Assembly: GCA_013397695.1 (NCBI GenBank)
Contig: VYZI01000025.1
Location: 287,159 to 351,158, forward strand
Direction of reading: 5' to 3'
From: Centropus unirufus
Lineage: Eukaryota > Chordata > Aves > Cuculiformes > Centropidae
Length of the DNA stretch: 64,000 nt
In this document: positions 22,067-36,565 of the stretch, piece by piece
Numbering within the stretch: position 1 is the stretch's first letter
Layout: each line of letters starts with the position of its first letter
Translations under genes and position numbers: made by a program
The notes under the pieces: generated by a model
The model's input: the letters and a program-made list of their open reading frames with translations, nothing else
Database searches by the model: none
Told to the model about the DNA's origin: nothing

Positions 22067-25000
22067 GTGAGTTATCCTAACAGACACTGTGTCTTTCAGC
22101 TCCTAAGGTAAAAAAGGGCTCGAGGCAGGGTTAATTAACAATGTAGTTAAGATTTATTACTGTATATAAGCTCAAATCCATTTGGAGCTCTAAATAATAT
22201 AAACCCCCTCTCTTACTATTCCCTAAGGATGCACTGAAATTAACAATTTCATTTATTACTCCTTGCACGTACAGTTTATTTAACACAGTACAGAAGCACT
22301 GAAGCAGTTCTATAATCTTCCAATAATTAAATTGTAAAGTTTTGTAACAGTCTTTTGAATACATTAATAAATTGGAAAGGTTTTTTCCTCCTTCCAACAT
22401 GTTAGTTCAGGCTAGCCTTTTTATTCCATTCCGTGCTCTTCACAAGGAACTCACTGCTACCAGTAGGATTAGGAAAGTATAAAAATAAAAGTAGCAATCA
22501 AACTTATTAATTTGAGGGTCAAGAGAACTCTTTGTTGTAGAAAAATTTGAACTTGCATAACATCTAGCAAAACAGTGAACTTTTGGTTTTCCTGCTCACT
22601 TAGCAGGTTTTATTATAGAGAAATTTAGAACTAATTTGTATCTACAGTTAATTATGTTGTTTTCTTTGTAGTGCAAACATCTATTGCCAGTTTCATTTTC
22701 TAATAGCTGGTACTGTGAGCACTGTGAATACCATATGCTTTGAATGCATTTACACTCCAGTTACCAGCTGAAATAAATATTTCCTTTCATCAAACTTATC
22801 TTTAAAATATTTTCCTGTGGTAAATCTATCTGTATCTACCTGTTCAGTTATCTACTAAGTTACTGACTTTAAAGTTTCTATGATTGACTTGCAGTTATAT
22901 AGAACAAAAGTTGTTAATTTCTCACAATCTTGCCAAAGAGGCTTTTCATTAAAGTCATGATATTTTAATAGTTATTTACAGGACTGCTTCCTATTATAAT
23001 TTCTGTTTGCTTTGGTACAGAATGTATTATCTTAGTGAGTATAAGATTCAGCTCAAAATTAAAACTGCCTGTCCAAAGACTGACTTGGAGACTCAGATGA
23101 GGTCTAGGTTTTACAACCCTTTAAATATATATATCTGTGACCTTGTTTTACTTAGTTTGTTTTACTTTGTGAGAAACAAAGAGAGGCTGTTTAGTTACCA
23201 TTGCCTTCAAGGGGAAATCAGTGATAACAAAGGAGGTAGCCTTGATGACTCTCCCTGTAGGCAGCCATTTAAAGAATCTGATTGTGATTCCCACTGCATT
23301 CTTACTGGATTAACCAGGGAGGCTCTGAACTATGTAAATACTTTTTTTTCTGGTATCTGGTATCCGTTTTTCTAGTATCATATAGGATATTGATTATTCA
23401 CATACACACATTTTCTCATACACCCCTTTGTTTTTCCATCTTACTTTTGACATTTCTACTTTTTTTCTACTTCCTTCAGTTACCTCCAAATTTCCTTGTC
23501 ATTATCTTGTAAACATAGCCCTTTTTGTAAATTAGCAGGTTCTGATACTGAAGTCTTATCTTGGTGTTTCCCAAACATGTTTGTCTCTAAAAAATAGTGC
23601 TTTCATAGTGAATAAGTTGATAAGCGTATAACAAAAAATTTAGCACATCATAGAAATTTTTAGTAAAATAACCTTGGCCAATGTTTCACAAAATGGCCCT
23701 TGACTTCTGCATAATGGATTTTAGTGAAGTACATTTTTCTTGCAGTTTCATAAGAAAGAAATTATTTTGATTTTGTTTTCTGAATTCTCTGAAATTTTAT
23801 AGTTGCATGTGAGAACACACAGCTTAAAATGAATTAGTTTAAACCAACAGATTAAATTATGCCAAATATATTTCATCATTAGAGTTCATGGGTCACAAAA
23901 TAGACACACTTCAGGTGAGTGATTGCGAGGCATATGTTCTATAATTTGGATCTTGGAATTACAGAAATGAAGATGTTCTATAGGTTGGATATGGACAAGC
24001 TCTGCCTTTTTCTATCCATTTATCTTTCTTATATATAGATGACTTCACTACTGGCCATTTTTTTTAATTAAAAATAAAGAGAATATTGATGAAGATAAAT
24101 TAAAGGTATTAATTATAGAAAACATCTAAAAGATGCTCACCCATCTGAGTCATGAAATACACATAAAAATAAAACAATACCATCTAAGTTACAAATGCCA
24201 GGAGAAAGACCCAAGCTTTCTAAGACAATCTGTCTGAAAGCCAGAGGAGAGACCTCATTGAACTCCTGAAGAGCCTTGGTCATGAACCAGGGGTTTTTAA
24301 TGCACAAGGCATATTTGTTGTGTCTGAATTTGTGCCCTCTCTGGCACTTAAGGCCCTGACTTGCAGGAGACATTTCTTGCTATTCGAGTTCTTGAGTGCT
24401 ATGTTGCAGTGCTTTAAGACATGAGAGAGCAAAACGCTGTTGCTGGTGATGCTGCCACTAGTGTCCTTTTATTGGTGAAACCAGCGAGGGCATCCTCATT
24501 GACTGTCCACGTGCTCTGAAAAAGGGCTGAAGCTTTCTGATGGAACTGTTAGCCAGGGTCACAAAGCCGGCAGGAGAGCAAGAGAAGGGAACATGAATTC
24601 ACCCCAGTGACTGGGGACTAGTCCTGAGGTGTAGGAGCTATTTGTCTGATCTCTGCAGACTGAGAAGAAACTAGCAGTTTCTAAGTAAGCTCCCCATCTT
24701 ATAATCTAGGAGGCAAAAGAGGTCATGATAATGCTTACTAAGTCTATTATGAACCTGGTAATGCCACTGTAGTTTCCGTTTAAATGTGTAATTTGAATGT
24801 ACTCTAATGAAACTCATTTCATTATTCTGAAGAGTGAACGAAAAATATGTATAGACAAGAATGGAAATAATTTTTTGCATCCCAAACTCTTTTATTTTTG
24901 GGTGCCTTGTTTTCTAATCTACCTTCTATAAATCTGTGAGTTGTCCGAGGTAAATACAGTTTAAGAACAGACAGAGTAAGTTCATTCTTTTACGAATGCA

Positions 25001-28000
25001 CACAGAAGACAAAAATAAAAGGAGTCTGAAATATGCTATTATATTGTATGTATTGCAGAATACTGTCTGAAACAGAAACTTGTTTATCAAAAAATATTTA
25101 GCAGTTATGAACAGCAAATTTCTCTGGTTTAATGTACCTGCCTGAGAAATTAGTATTTCACTGGTTTAGTTTAACAACTATTTTATACTGCTAAATCCAA
25201 GTAGTTTTAGCATCTGTACTACATCAAATAATGTATACAAAAATATTTCCATGTCATCAATTTATATTCTTCAGTAGTGAATCAAGAGCAGCACTGGAGA
25301 AAAAATAATGTAGAACAGAGAAAACCAAAACTTTCTAAAATTTACACACCTGAGATAGAGAAGCATGGAGTGACACTGCCCTGTGGAAGGTACTTCTACA
25401 GCATGGTAATTTCATATATGATTTATGTCATTCAGTTAGGCATACAGTGGTAACAGGACAGGCTGAAGCCCAAGTTCCTTTTTTGCTGCATTAAAAATGT
25501 GTTGGCACCGTCAGTAGGTAAAGCTAACATAAACTTCTCTACAGTCCCTACCTACCTAGTCAGCCCTTTAAAATAAAATTTTAGCAGTATGACTAACAAT
25601 ACCTGATGCAGCTGAACCGCACCATTCAACAAAGTATGAAGCCACAAATCAGAATTATACTGCATGCTTTACAGCACTTGAATTTCACTGGTGAAAAAAC
25701 ATTCGCTTGTCTGAAAGGTACTTGACATACTTTGGAGAACTCTGTTTTACAAAATACAATAGTATTACATAGACTCTATGAGAAGAAGCAGAACTGAAGT
25801 GTTTCGTTGCAGAAGCAACAGACTGTGCCTGCAGGTAAGTGTTCTCTGTCTTGGAGCTGGAGTATTTTCAGAACTGCTTGTGTATTCCAGAGGCAGCAAT
25901 GCTCCTCAGAACAGTTCATGGATATTAGTAAGAAGTAGCAATTATCCTTTAATGTGATTGAATATGCTCTAAAGAAAAACTCTGCCCCAGAATATTTCAA
26001 CTATTTGCTCCTTCCACTGGGAAATCCAAAAGTGCTTTCACAAAGAATGTCAATCCTCTTCTAAAATACTTTACAGTGTGCCAACCGTGTGTTCAGGAAT
26101 AATGTTTCAGATGAAAAAAAAAAAAGAAAAAGGGATGCCTTGAACATCAACTATTACAAGTAATGTACTTGAGATTCTCTTCATTTCTTCTGTGAAATTT
26201 GAGATTTCAGATTATTCCCAGACAACTTTTGCAGGGTTCCCCTGCTACATAGAAGATTCAATGCTTTATATTTTCCTTTTCTTTTAAAGAGAAAATGAAC
26301 ATTCCTGTAAAATTGATTGATTCATGGTTGAGATTTAGATAAAAAACACCTAATTCCATAAGGTTATTGATAAAATAAGGCATGTTAGTATAGTAGTTGT
26401 ATCAGAGCAGTGACATAAACTGTGTACTACAGCCTGTTAGTATTCTTCATATTCCTATGCATATTTTGCAAGCTTTTTCATTATTTCTGAGCTTCCTTTC
26501 ACTTCCATTTTCTGAATTCAGTTATAATTTCTGAACTGTGAGAACAAGATTCTGAAATGACTTTAAGGATGCAAAGTAAGACCACAATGACAACAGAGAT
26601 CTGAGTGAACAAATCACCTTTGATACATTTTCGGGGGGGGTTTATGTACACCTTTAGTACAAGAGGATTCTCAATGTTCTGATTCGTCAACATTTAACGA
26701 AAAATAGTGTTGTTTTCTCCAAATGGATATTTTTGTGCCACTAAGTCGCCTTTTTAAGCAGGTAAGGATAAACTGATTGCACTCAAAAACATTATTATAC
26801 CGGTCAGAAGTAAAAAGTATTTTTGTCATTCCCAAGTTAATGATATTATTTCAACACACTTTCTCTGACTTATGAGAATACTTATTTAACAAGCATACTT
26901 GAATATTTTTAAGAACATTGAAACATTTTTTCTTCTATGAGATTAACTGATTTTAAAGTATCTTTCAAAAATGCCTTCATTTTTTAAAAAAATCTTCTCC
27001 TGAAAACAAATCTGTCCCAAAATAATGTTTCATGTAATAACTGAACATGGACTAACAGGAAAGTGATCCTTGACAGGTAAAAGCCAGTCTCATGTATTTG
27101 TTGACACACTGATGAATCCCAACTTGTTTGATGACTATTCTTGCATTAAAGTAACAGAAAACCCAGTGAAGCATGGAAAATAGAAATTATCAAGATGCCC
27201 CTGTATCAGAGCATTTGCTGCTTTAATAACTTTGATATAAAGCATGTGATTTTCAGCTGATGATATAGTAAACTTTTAATGTATAATCAAAACCCTGTCA
27301 GGTACTTTATAAGACATTAAGAGAATCATCACATTTAGATCATAATTGCTCAGTAATTTCTAATTACAATTTAATTTCTTAGGTGAAAATACAGCATCAG
27401 TCTGTGTAAAATAAAACTGACTCAGCAGTGATTAAATGGATCTTATTAACACTTAGCACTTTTAATGTGTTAACAGCCTAATTAATTTTGCATCTTGAAT
27501 TCTTGATAAAAGAAAAATTAAAAGTTTCCCATGTTAGAGTGTGTACATTACACTCACTGTTTTCCTTTTTCCGTGTTTGATTTTTTTACTATGTTGAGCT
27601 ATTGAAAGGAAGGTTGTCCATTGGATGAGACGCAGAGGTGAGAGCTGGTACTTCTGATTTCATAGGAAATGAGTGGAATTTCAAATTCTTCCCTTGCTTC
27701 AGTGTAAATATCAGTAATATGGGTACAACCTCAAAAGGCTTTTGGGCCTTGATCAACATTTGGTTTGGCAGCTAATCAGGAATGGAATGTGGGTGTGTTC
27801 ATCAGGGAAACATCGCTTTCATAAAGTTAAGAGTTCGTATCATGCTTTGCCCACTTTCTAAAGGTAATCCAGGGATTTCTGTTCCTATGGAAAAGAATTA
27901 CCTTTAGAAATCCCATGTCTGAGGAAGATTTGGACATTTGGGACTGGACTTATACAAATTTACAATAGGATCTGTAAGTCTGCCTACTCTGCATAATTAT

Positions 28001-28190
28001 CCCCGTCTTAATATCAGCAGATAAGTATCTGGTCTGAAAATGAGACAGGAGGGTGCTTAAGTTACCTGAGAAGTCCATCTTGTAGGTGGGCTTTGGGCAA
28101 ATTTATTCCCGTGACCTTAACATTAAAACACAGCAGGTATAGCCATTTAATTTATTTTCCTTTCAGCTTTATTTCTGGTTTGTGTTAGCT

Positions 28191-28792
28191 TGGCCAAGTA
28201 GGCCAATAGCATCCTGGCTTGCATCAGAAGTAGTGTGGCCATCTGGACTAGAGAAATGATTGTCTTCCTGTATTCGGTGGTGGTGAAGCAGCACCTCAAA
28301 TACTGTGTTCAGTTTGGGGGCTCTCGCTCCAAGAAAGACACTGAGCAAGTCCAAAGAAGAGTAACAAAGTTGATGGCTGGCCTAGAGCGCAAGTCTTATG
28401 AGGAGTGGCTGAAGGAAATGAGGCTGTTTTGCCTGGAAAAGAGGAGGCTGAGGGGAGACCTTATCACTCTCCACAACTATGTCTACAAAGGAGGTTGAGT
28501 GATGTGGATGTTGTTCGCTTCTCCCAAGTAAAAAGCGATGGGAAGAGAAGAAATGGCCTCATGTTATGCCAGGGGAGGTTTAAATGGGATATTAGGAAAA
28601 ATTTCTTCACCAAAAGGGTTATTAATCATTGGAACAGGCTGCCTGGGGAAGTGGCTGAGTCACTGTTCTGGTGGTATTTAAAACATGTTTAGACGTAGTG
28701 CTTAGGGACATGGTTTAGTGGTGGACATTAAGTATTAGCTTTATAGTTGGACTCAATGATCTTCAAGGTCTTTTCCAACCTAAATGATTCTG
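28191..28792 (+). mobile_element. CR1 LINE, 5'-truncated copy with end of ORF2 and 3' UTR
   Basis: This copy starts within the C-terminal part of ORF2 and runs to a 3' end at TAAATGATTCTG. Translated traces include a segment like REMIVFLYSVVVKQHLKYCV and QVQRRVTKLMAGLE, then EEWLKEMRLFCLEKRRLRGD, followed after a frame change by GRFKWDIRKNFFTKRV and NHWNRLPGEVAES. The 3' UTR has GGACTCAATGATCTTCAAGG and TCTTTTCCAACC. Frame changes show it is non-functional. It sits in sense with PACRG. Confidence 0.93.
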
Positions 28793-31700
28793 TTTCTGGA
28801 CTCTATGTTGTTATATTGGTTTTTTCATCAAATGCATGTACAATTGTGCAAGCTGGAAGTAGAACCCACAGTTTGCAACTGCTGTTTGCACGTCTGCTCA
28901 ACACAGATTCCTGTTTCATCTATTTCTTCTTTGGAGAGGAGTTCTGAATTCTTTGCTGAACCGAACCAAGCTACAGCATGAAGGATGGTGCAGACTGGCA
29001 GGGATTTATTTGGAAAGTGCTACCCACAGAGTCAACTAGTTTTGTGTATGCCCCAGTTTGATTCGATTACATCTCCATAGGTTCACAATTTGGTCCTTTA
29101 CAAGTAATCTAGATTGTCAAAAACCTTACTGCTACTCTTTGAGTTAGGACCTATTCCTTTCTTCTTGATAATTCATTTCTACATTTTTTACATACTGTGT
29201 TTGCACAGTATGGGACTGAGGAGTGATTTCTTCAGTTGGACTGGCACTGCCTGCTTCATTTAGAACTACTTTCAGAGTACACGTTAAATAATTCTGAGAA
29301 TATATTTTTCCTGCATAATTCTTCTCCTTTTATGTATGTTTGCCTTGTGAATGAGTGCCTTGTGAAAGGCATAAACAAAGCAAAAAGTGTGTGAAGCTAT
29401 TACTTCAATGAACCATGGGGAATGAACTTCCAAATCAACATTTTCTTTTTACACAGGTGAAACTTCAGATAACAAAATATTTAGTGTTCTGTTTTCCACT
29501 GAAAAGTAAATATTTTCAATGGAAAATTTGGCAGAATTTTCACATCAAAACCTCCATGCAAAAATATTTTTAAGTGCTAGTTTTCATTACAACAAATACA
29601 CGAGGATTTCTTACCAGGTTGATGTTTCTCAGTGTTTTGAAGGTCTTGGAAAGAAACCTCATTTGGAAGAATTCTCAGAATTGTTTAACTTTTTTAAGAA
29701 TTCCACAGCTCACCGTATGTGTGTTTTCCTAGTAATTTTCCATCAGCTACATTTAGTCTATGGTTTGAGGACTCATGTAGTTCTTTCTTTTCCCCCTATT
29801 TTATATATTTCCTTATTTTATTTATTTATTTGTCTATCACAGTTGTTAAAAAGGCAGTCATAGAGGATCAGTGTTCCTCACAACACAGGATAGTTTGTTC
29901 TGGCTTTAATATTCATCACCTAGATCTAGTTGAAATTTCCATGCCATGTAATTAAAGTGTTAGGGTTTGTTATAAGAAATAATAAATGCTAGTCACTGAT
30001 GGAACCCCTTATTCTTATTATTTTTTTTCATGTTTCTAAATGAGTTATCCAGATTGTTGCATTAAAAATGATCAGAGATGGTGGGTTAAGAGAGCAAGAT
30101 GAAAATCTTGTTATTCTGGAATATTTTTTCCATTTTATCTTTGATACTATTAACATTTTCCTTTTTTAACATATAACTTCATGGAGAATTTATCAAGTCT
30201 TTTTTACGGATTAGGATGATTTTTATATGAAATTTTATTGATAAATTTATGGTTGTGTAATGTAGCTTGCTTTTTGAAAATATATCTAGGCTTATTTTAT
30301 TATATATTAAAAAAATTGTCCTAAGGATTAAACAAGAGAAAATAGAAGAATACTGAAGGTAGAAATTAGATTAAATGCTTATTGACGCCTAGACTCAGTT
30401 CTTGTAATTTCTTATATTGGTCATGTCCTTTTTCTGTAAAACAAACTTCCCCACACAATATTGCTGCATCTGTTCTTGTATCTTGTCTGACGTACTCCGT
30501 TTTTAATCTTATTTTTTCACTACTAAATATGTTTTAGCTCCATCAGTTTACGTAAGCATTTCATGTATTGCACAAATACTGAGTTACATGAACAATCAGT
30601 AGCTTATTAATTCAAACACTTTAAAATTTTATGTCTCTTTAGGAATATTTTCATTGATTATTTTAACAGTAGCAAGATTAAGAAGAACTAAAAATGTGAA
30701 TCTCTACATTGCTGACATCATGATGGTTATATAATGTAACGTATCTAAATATCCATGATAGTATGTGCTTATGTGCAAAGCTAGTGACATAGATATATGC
30801 TAAACTAAGCACTGATTGTGTATTACAGCAAGTCTGTTATTGTCTGAACCTGGATCTGGTAACTCCATATTGCAATACAGACAGAAAAACCTATCAATAT
30901 TGGATATGATTGCATATTGTTTTATTTTACATGGAGTATTCAAAGTAGAATGTTTGACTAGAGCACAGTTGCTCTGAAATATATACTGTTTATTATATCT
31001 ATCCCATCATCTCTCAGGTGATTTTGTTTATTTTTAAGGATGATTTGGGGTTTCCTGAGAAAATATTTTTAGTGAAGTTATTAGTGATTGCAAAATTATC
31101 ACAATAAAGTAGATAGATACACTTCAATTCCTTGCTTCTGAAAAAAAAATCTGTTATTCTAAAATCTTGGTATTAGAACCATATTTTAAGAGCCTGAAAA
31201 TGAGGAAATACTTGGAAGTCCAATGAATTCACATTAATGCTCTATAACAAAAATGGGTTTATTTTGCCTTCATTTAATAAAGAACTAATGCTGTTCTAAA
31301 AAGAAAGATTTAGAGTGCTAAATATCCAACTAATATCTCATGTGCTTTTTAAAGTATTAATAGAGACATTGTTGTTCCCAAAGATGGATAAGTTAAACAC
31401 CTCTCCTCAGGACAGAAATTTTTAGGCAGCAAAACAAGTTTTATTGATATATATGATTTGGCAAATAAAAGTGAACTTAAATAATTATTTAGAGAGTCTG
31501 GGACTGTATTTCTTTGGATTCTGATTATCAAGTTTGAAGGGCTGATAGTTGAGAGAAACTTGCTAGACCTCTTTTTCCTGTTCTATTTAGGCACTTTGTT
31601 CTCTGTGTTGCCTTCATAAAGGCATGTTGTTCTGTCTCTGAAGTAAGGACATTTCATTTTTTGCCTTCAGAAGTCTAGAAGGATGTCTTCTTACTATATC

Positions 31701-32031
31701 ACATAGCAATCAGCATATATAATTCATATACAGTACAATATTATCTGGTATTCCCTGCTTGGTTGTGGGTTTTTCTTTGCTTGGTTACTATACTAAGAAT
31801 TAGTGACCATTTTTTTTTAAGTAACACTTAAACTCGGGCTGCAGAGTAGGCAGAAAAGGCTATATTCTTACTTCTAGAAAAATAAAATGCAAATATTGAT
31901 CTCAAGAGCTGGATCCCTGATCACTTATATCACTCAATTATTGGCACCAGGCCCGGCATGGATTTGGCTTGTGCTAAGGGGTATAGCTGAGGCACAGTTT
32001 TTGTGTCTTGGCACATTTTTTTGTTTATAAA

Positions 32032-32046
32032 ACACACACACACACA
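32032..32046 (+). repeat. (AC)n microsatellite, short
   Basis: About 7.5 AC units follow a TTTATAAA segment and end at GAGGTTC. It is short and uninterrupted. Confidence 0.9.
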
Positions 32047-32371
32047 GAGGTTCATATCTCTAGCAGATAGTGTGGACAAAAGTTTGGTGATTTGGATACC
32101 TCCTTCCCATAAAGTTTATCAATATCACTGCAGCATGTTTGGCACCACCTTCAAGCCCATCCTTGTTCTACTCATAATTTTCATGCTCTGTAAATGCCAC
32201 TCTGCTGGGCTGCATTAGAGCCAACTCAGTATTTCAAACACTTTGAACTGAAGAGGCCACTGAAACCATAATAATCTTTTTCTGAGGGTCAGATGGATGT
32301 CACCTGAGGCCCAGAAGATAATGCCAAGTTCTGGGCAGCATGCTTTTGACAATTGGCCCCTTGAGGAAAGA

Positions 32372-32393
32372 CAAGAGTACAACAAGAGTACAA
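32372..32393 (+). repeat. 11-bp perfect tandem duplication
   Basis: CAAGAGTACAA is repeated twice without a gap (32372-32382 and 32383-32393). This is a minor slippage duplication. Confidence 0.9.
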
Positions 32394-33343
32394 CAATTTA
32401 TTTCTCCAGTAACAAAAAAAGTTACTTCACCTTCTTCCAGGGCTGTTTGAATTTGTTTTAATGATTAGGAAGTGAATCTGTGATGGCTTTGTTTTTTGCA
32501 AATATGAGTGTTCCACTGTGCAAATAATTCTGTCCTTTTTCTGTGAATTTAGTTTCTACATATTGCACTCTTGCTTTGTTCCTTTCTACAGTTCTGCAGC
32601 CACCTTATGCACACCCCACCCAAAAAAAAAAACACAATTAAAATCAGATATGCTGGGGTATGGCTGGATAGAGTGGCAATGTAGGTAAAAATTGGCACAG
32701 AAGGTTACTCTCCTAATTTCTGCCACCTCAGACTGGTGGCGATTGCAGGCCCTAACAGAGTTTCTCCTGAGGTAGTAGCCAGGTCTTTTTGCTGTTGATT
32801 TGCCATTCCCACAGTGCAACAGACTGGTAAAAGAAATCAAGATTCCCTGTCAACTTGAGCTTTTAAACAAGCAACGGTCGTCAAATATTATCCCATCTTA
32901 AAACTCCCTGCATACTCTGTGGCAACTAAAAATCTTTGCTAAATGGCTGGAATGTATGCAGATTCTTCCTTCATTTGTTCTATTTACATGTTTGCATTCA
33001 TTAGGTAACAAGTTCAGACTTAGCAAAGATGATAAAAAATCTGCGTGTTAAAATGTTTAAGGTATATTTTTGCTAGTAGACAAAATTATTTCAGTTGGGA
33101 AACTGGATATTGCAATAAAAAAATATAACAAGCCTTTTCTTGTGATAGTTAATTTTGAAAAACAATGATAAGTTAACTTACTGTGTTCTGTATGTATTTA
33201 TTTAATTTTTTTTGTTCTTTTTATCTAACAAAAGTGCTTCTCATTACCGCAGGGAGAAATATATTTGCTCTGGTCACATCAATGCCATCAGAGATACATA
33301 GTATATTATTCAAGGGCAGGATTCTGCACACATTTACTCTCCT

Positions 33344-33359
33344 ATTATTATTATTATTT
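33344..33359 (+). repeat. (TTA)n short microsatellite
   Basis: Five TAT/TTA trinucleotide units lie between CTCTCC and TAGCATG. It is a minor simple repeat. Confidence 0.8.
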
Positions 33360-36307
33360 AGCATGTTTTGTCCAGTGCAATTGTTCAGCAACATTATGAG
33401 AAGACAGTCCCTTTAGTTACATTGTTTTGTGTGGGTAGAATGGCATATGATAAGTTGTTCAGGTAGAGGAGCCATTTAGAGGCCATGGGTCCAGTTCTCA
33501 TATCCTCATTCGCACTGAGGCAGTACTTTTTATAGTTATTGATCCCCGGGAAACAAATTGCCAGGGGAAGGAAGCGGATTTCATGAAGTGAAGGCCTGTT
33601 CAAAATCTTGATGAGAGCAGAATCTGGTACTTACCAAAGCAGAAGTGTTTAAATGCAGAAGCCCATATTATCAGATGCAATGACAGTCACCATGCCATGA
33701 ATTCATTTGTCCAAATATTGATTAGGTTAGTTATGCATATATTATTTATATATTTTGATTATAATTGTATTGCTTATAATTATAGAATGATATTTATATA
33801 TTAATTATCTATTGTTTTTCCTTTTACATGTCATTACCTTAACATTGGAAATGGTTGCAAGTATACAATATACTTCTAATTCCTAATAATTAGACTTCTG
33901 TATAACATTTACCCCTAACTAGGCCAGGAACCGAATATACCTTTTCTACCTTACTCTGTTGGGCAAAAAACTTATTTAGTCGCTGCTATATGTCATTGTT
34001 ATATCATTATATCATTATGCTATGTTTATGTTCCACAGTAGGATCCCATGTATTTTGCTTATGAATAGAACTAGAATTTTGTGAATTATTGCAAAATGAC
34101 AGACAAGTCTTTCAATAGTTTCTGCTCGATCTCTAGGTAACTCTCTGGTCTCAGGACTACTTACATAATTGACCAGTAGATTATGTCATTGCTCTTCTTT
34201 CAAGATGAAAGTTCCTTTGGAAGTATTCTCTTCCACAAATTTGTGAGTTTCCAGTGCGAGCTGGGGAGGTCTCAAGTACATCCAGAAACTGGGAATTCTC
34301 TTAAAATCTGTCAAATGCATGCAATGTTTAGCAGTTCAGTGAGTACTTATGTGGTGAATTGATCTTGTTATAAAGAGCTTCTTACACAACATGAAGGAAG
34401 TGTAAATATTCCAAATACTAAAGATTATAGGTTACAAGAAAATATACAATGATCTGTATCGATATGTAGCATAGTGGTTATGGTTAATTATAATTTAGTC
34501 TTCACAGAGGTGCTAATTTTCTTTCAAGACCTTACTCGTTATGGAATTTATTTTGATTTTTTTAAAGTGACATAAATTTCAGCATGATTGGGTGGAAAAT
34601 ATTTTTGAAGGTACTGTTATAGTAGTTGAATAATGAACTTTAAGTTGCAGTGCAGGGCATAAGGAAATATTTTCAGTAGTAGGGTCTTCTGTTTCAAAAG
34701 TAAGTCTTGTTTCATGTCCATCTCTTTTCAGATATTTTTTAAAACTTTTTTCTAATAAGTTACTCTGCTCTCAAGAAAAGAACAAGGACTGATTACAATG
34801 AAAATTACTTTTTAGTTTTTCTTTCATTAGATCTACTGTAGATCTAACTACATCTAGAAAAACAGCTAGAAACATATTTTTTATACTAGAATTGTATGTG
34901 TGACCTGGAACTGTATCAATTTAGTTTAACTTGGACATTTCCTACTCGTCTTCCAGTTTGTTTTCATCATTATTTATGCTCTTTCACTGCTGATGACTTG
35001 CAGCTATATCCTGAAGTTGTAGTTAAGTGCAGATTTGTTATATTTGGTTCTAAGAGAAAAACATCACAAAATCCAGGTTACCTGCTTTAGATATGAGAAC
35101 ACATAAAAAAGGTCAGGTGTTTTATAAATCTTCATTTAAACAAAAAAAAAAATTATTACTCCCTATGGTATTTCTATAGTCATTGTAGATTTTGTATACA
35201 TTATGGAAGTTCACTTAGTGAAAAATTTTATTTGAAAGGCCTCTTTGGTTCAGTTTAAATGGGAGCTTTGTTTCAGAGTAGAATAATACATTAAGTTTAG
35301 GGGATTTTTTCTTTTTTAAGTCATGACTCGGAGTCATTGTTTTAAGTCTAGTACTGCTTGCAATATCATCTGGGAAGGAATGTGAAAAACAATTCCCACT
35401 GCTGTGTAATAAACTTAGTTTCTTATTTATGCATTCTTAGTACTTCTTGATTTTGTTTCATATATTTACCATTTTATTTGCAAATGTTTATGTAGAAAAT
35501 CAAAATAAATGTAGTAAATTGTTATTAATGTTGGGTAAAACTGTATGTTTAGGAACATCCATAATCTGTATGATTTTATTTAATCATTTACAGAAAAATT
35601 GAAGCATATGTAAGTGAATCCTAAAAAGATTGCTTACATTTCTATATTCTTAAGCTATAGTTAATTTTCTTTTTTCTGACACTTTCACTTGTGGTGTTTG
35701 ATATTTAAAAATCTGCTGTAGCAGCACTTAAAGATGAATTATAATGGTGCTTTAGACTTGAGTAGAGAATTGTTCTTGTGCACAGTTTTTTAACTGTTAT
35801 TTGAGATTTTAATTGTTTATTCCAAAGGCAAACTTACCAACACATTACATATCTGTACTTTATTCTGTAGGTGATGAACAGCAGGGATTAAAACTAAACC
35901 AGTGATGTGATTTTATATGATTAATTGCAGATTAAGAGCAGAGCCCTGGTAAACTAATTATCACAGAAGCTCCTCAATCTGCCAGTTTGTGATGTAGAGT
36001 CGAATAAATAAAAAGTGATTGTAGAGGAATAGTGATGTCAGATTTTACTGAGATTACATTTTCCTCTTGTTTCTCAATACATTTTTACTAGCTTTTGTTG
36101 CTCCTTGCCTTACTTTTTTCTCACTCGTGCACAGTGTTTAAACATTGTTCTACCTGTTGTGACTGGCTGACAATATGAAAAGATCTGGTTTTTGTGAACA
36201 TAATTTGGATGTATGTATATGTGGATGTATATACACTTACAGGTGGATAACACACATGCATATTAAAGCACATGCACAGATGCTACCCTACTCTTCCTGA
36301 AGAAATG

Positions 36308-36565
36308 TCATAGAATCATAGAATCACTCGTTTGGAAAAGACTTTTATGATCATCGAATCCAACTGTACCTGTCTGCTACTGAACCAAACCCTAAGGCAC
36401 CTCGTCTACTCATTTTTTAAATACACCCAGGGATGGTGTCTCAACTACCCCTCTGGGCAAATGGTTCCAGTGCTTGATGACCCTTTTGGTGATGAATTTT
36501 TTCCTAATGTCCAATCCGAACTTTCCCTGCCACAGCTTGAGGACATTCCCCCTTGTTAGCTTGTG
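36308..36565 (-). mobile_element. CR1 LINE 3' end fragment, antisense
   Basis: The fragment starts with TCATAGAATCATAGAATC, the reverse complement of the CR1 terminal repeats. It continues with TTGGAAAAGAC, CAGGGATGGTG and the 3' coding end, which on the - strand translates with GKFGLDIRKKFITKRVIKHW and NHLPRG. Similarity ends around CATTCCCCCTTGT near 36565. The copy is 5'-truncated and inactive, inserted antisense to PACRG. The following roughly 230 bases (to about 36795) are slightly GC-richer but were not recognised. Confidence 0.9.

Noticed and set aside
29519..29863. 114-codon + strand ORF
   Set aside because: Composition is typical of translated AT-rich intron, with no domain and no conserved context.
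32586..32840. 84-codon - strand ORF in a slightly GC-richer patch, suspected exon
   Set aside because: No family similarity and no clear splice pair; not enough to call a gene.
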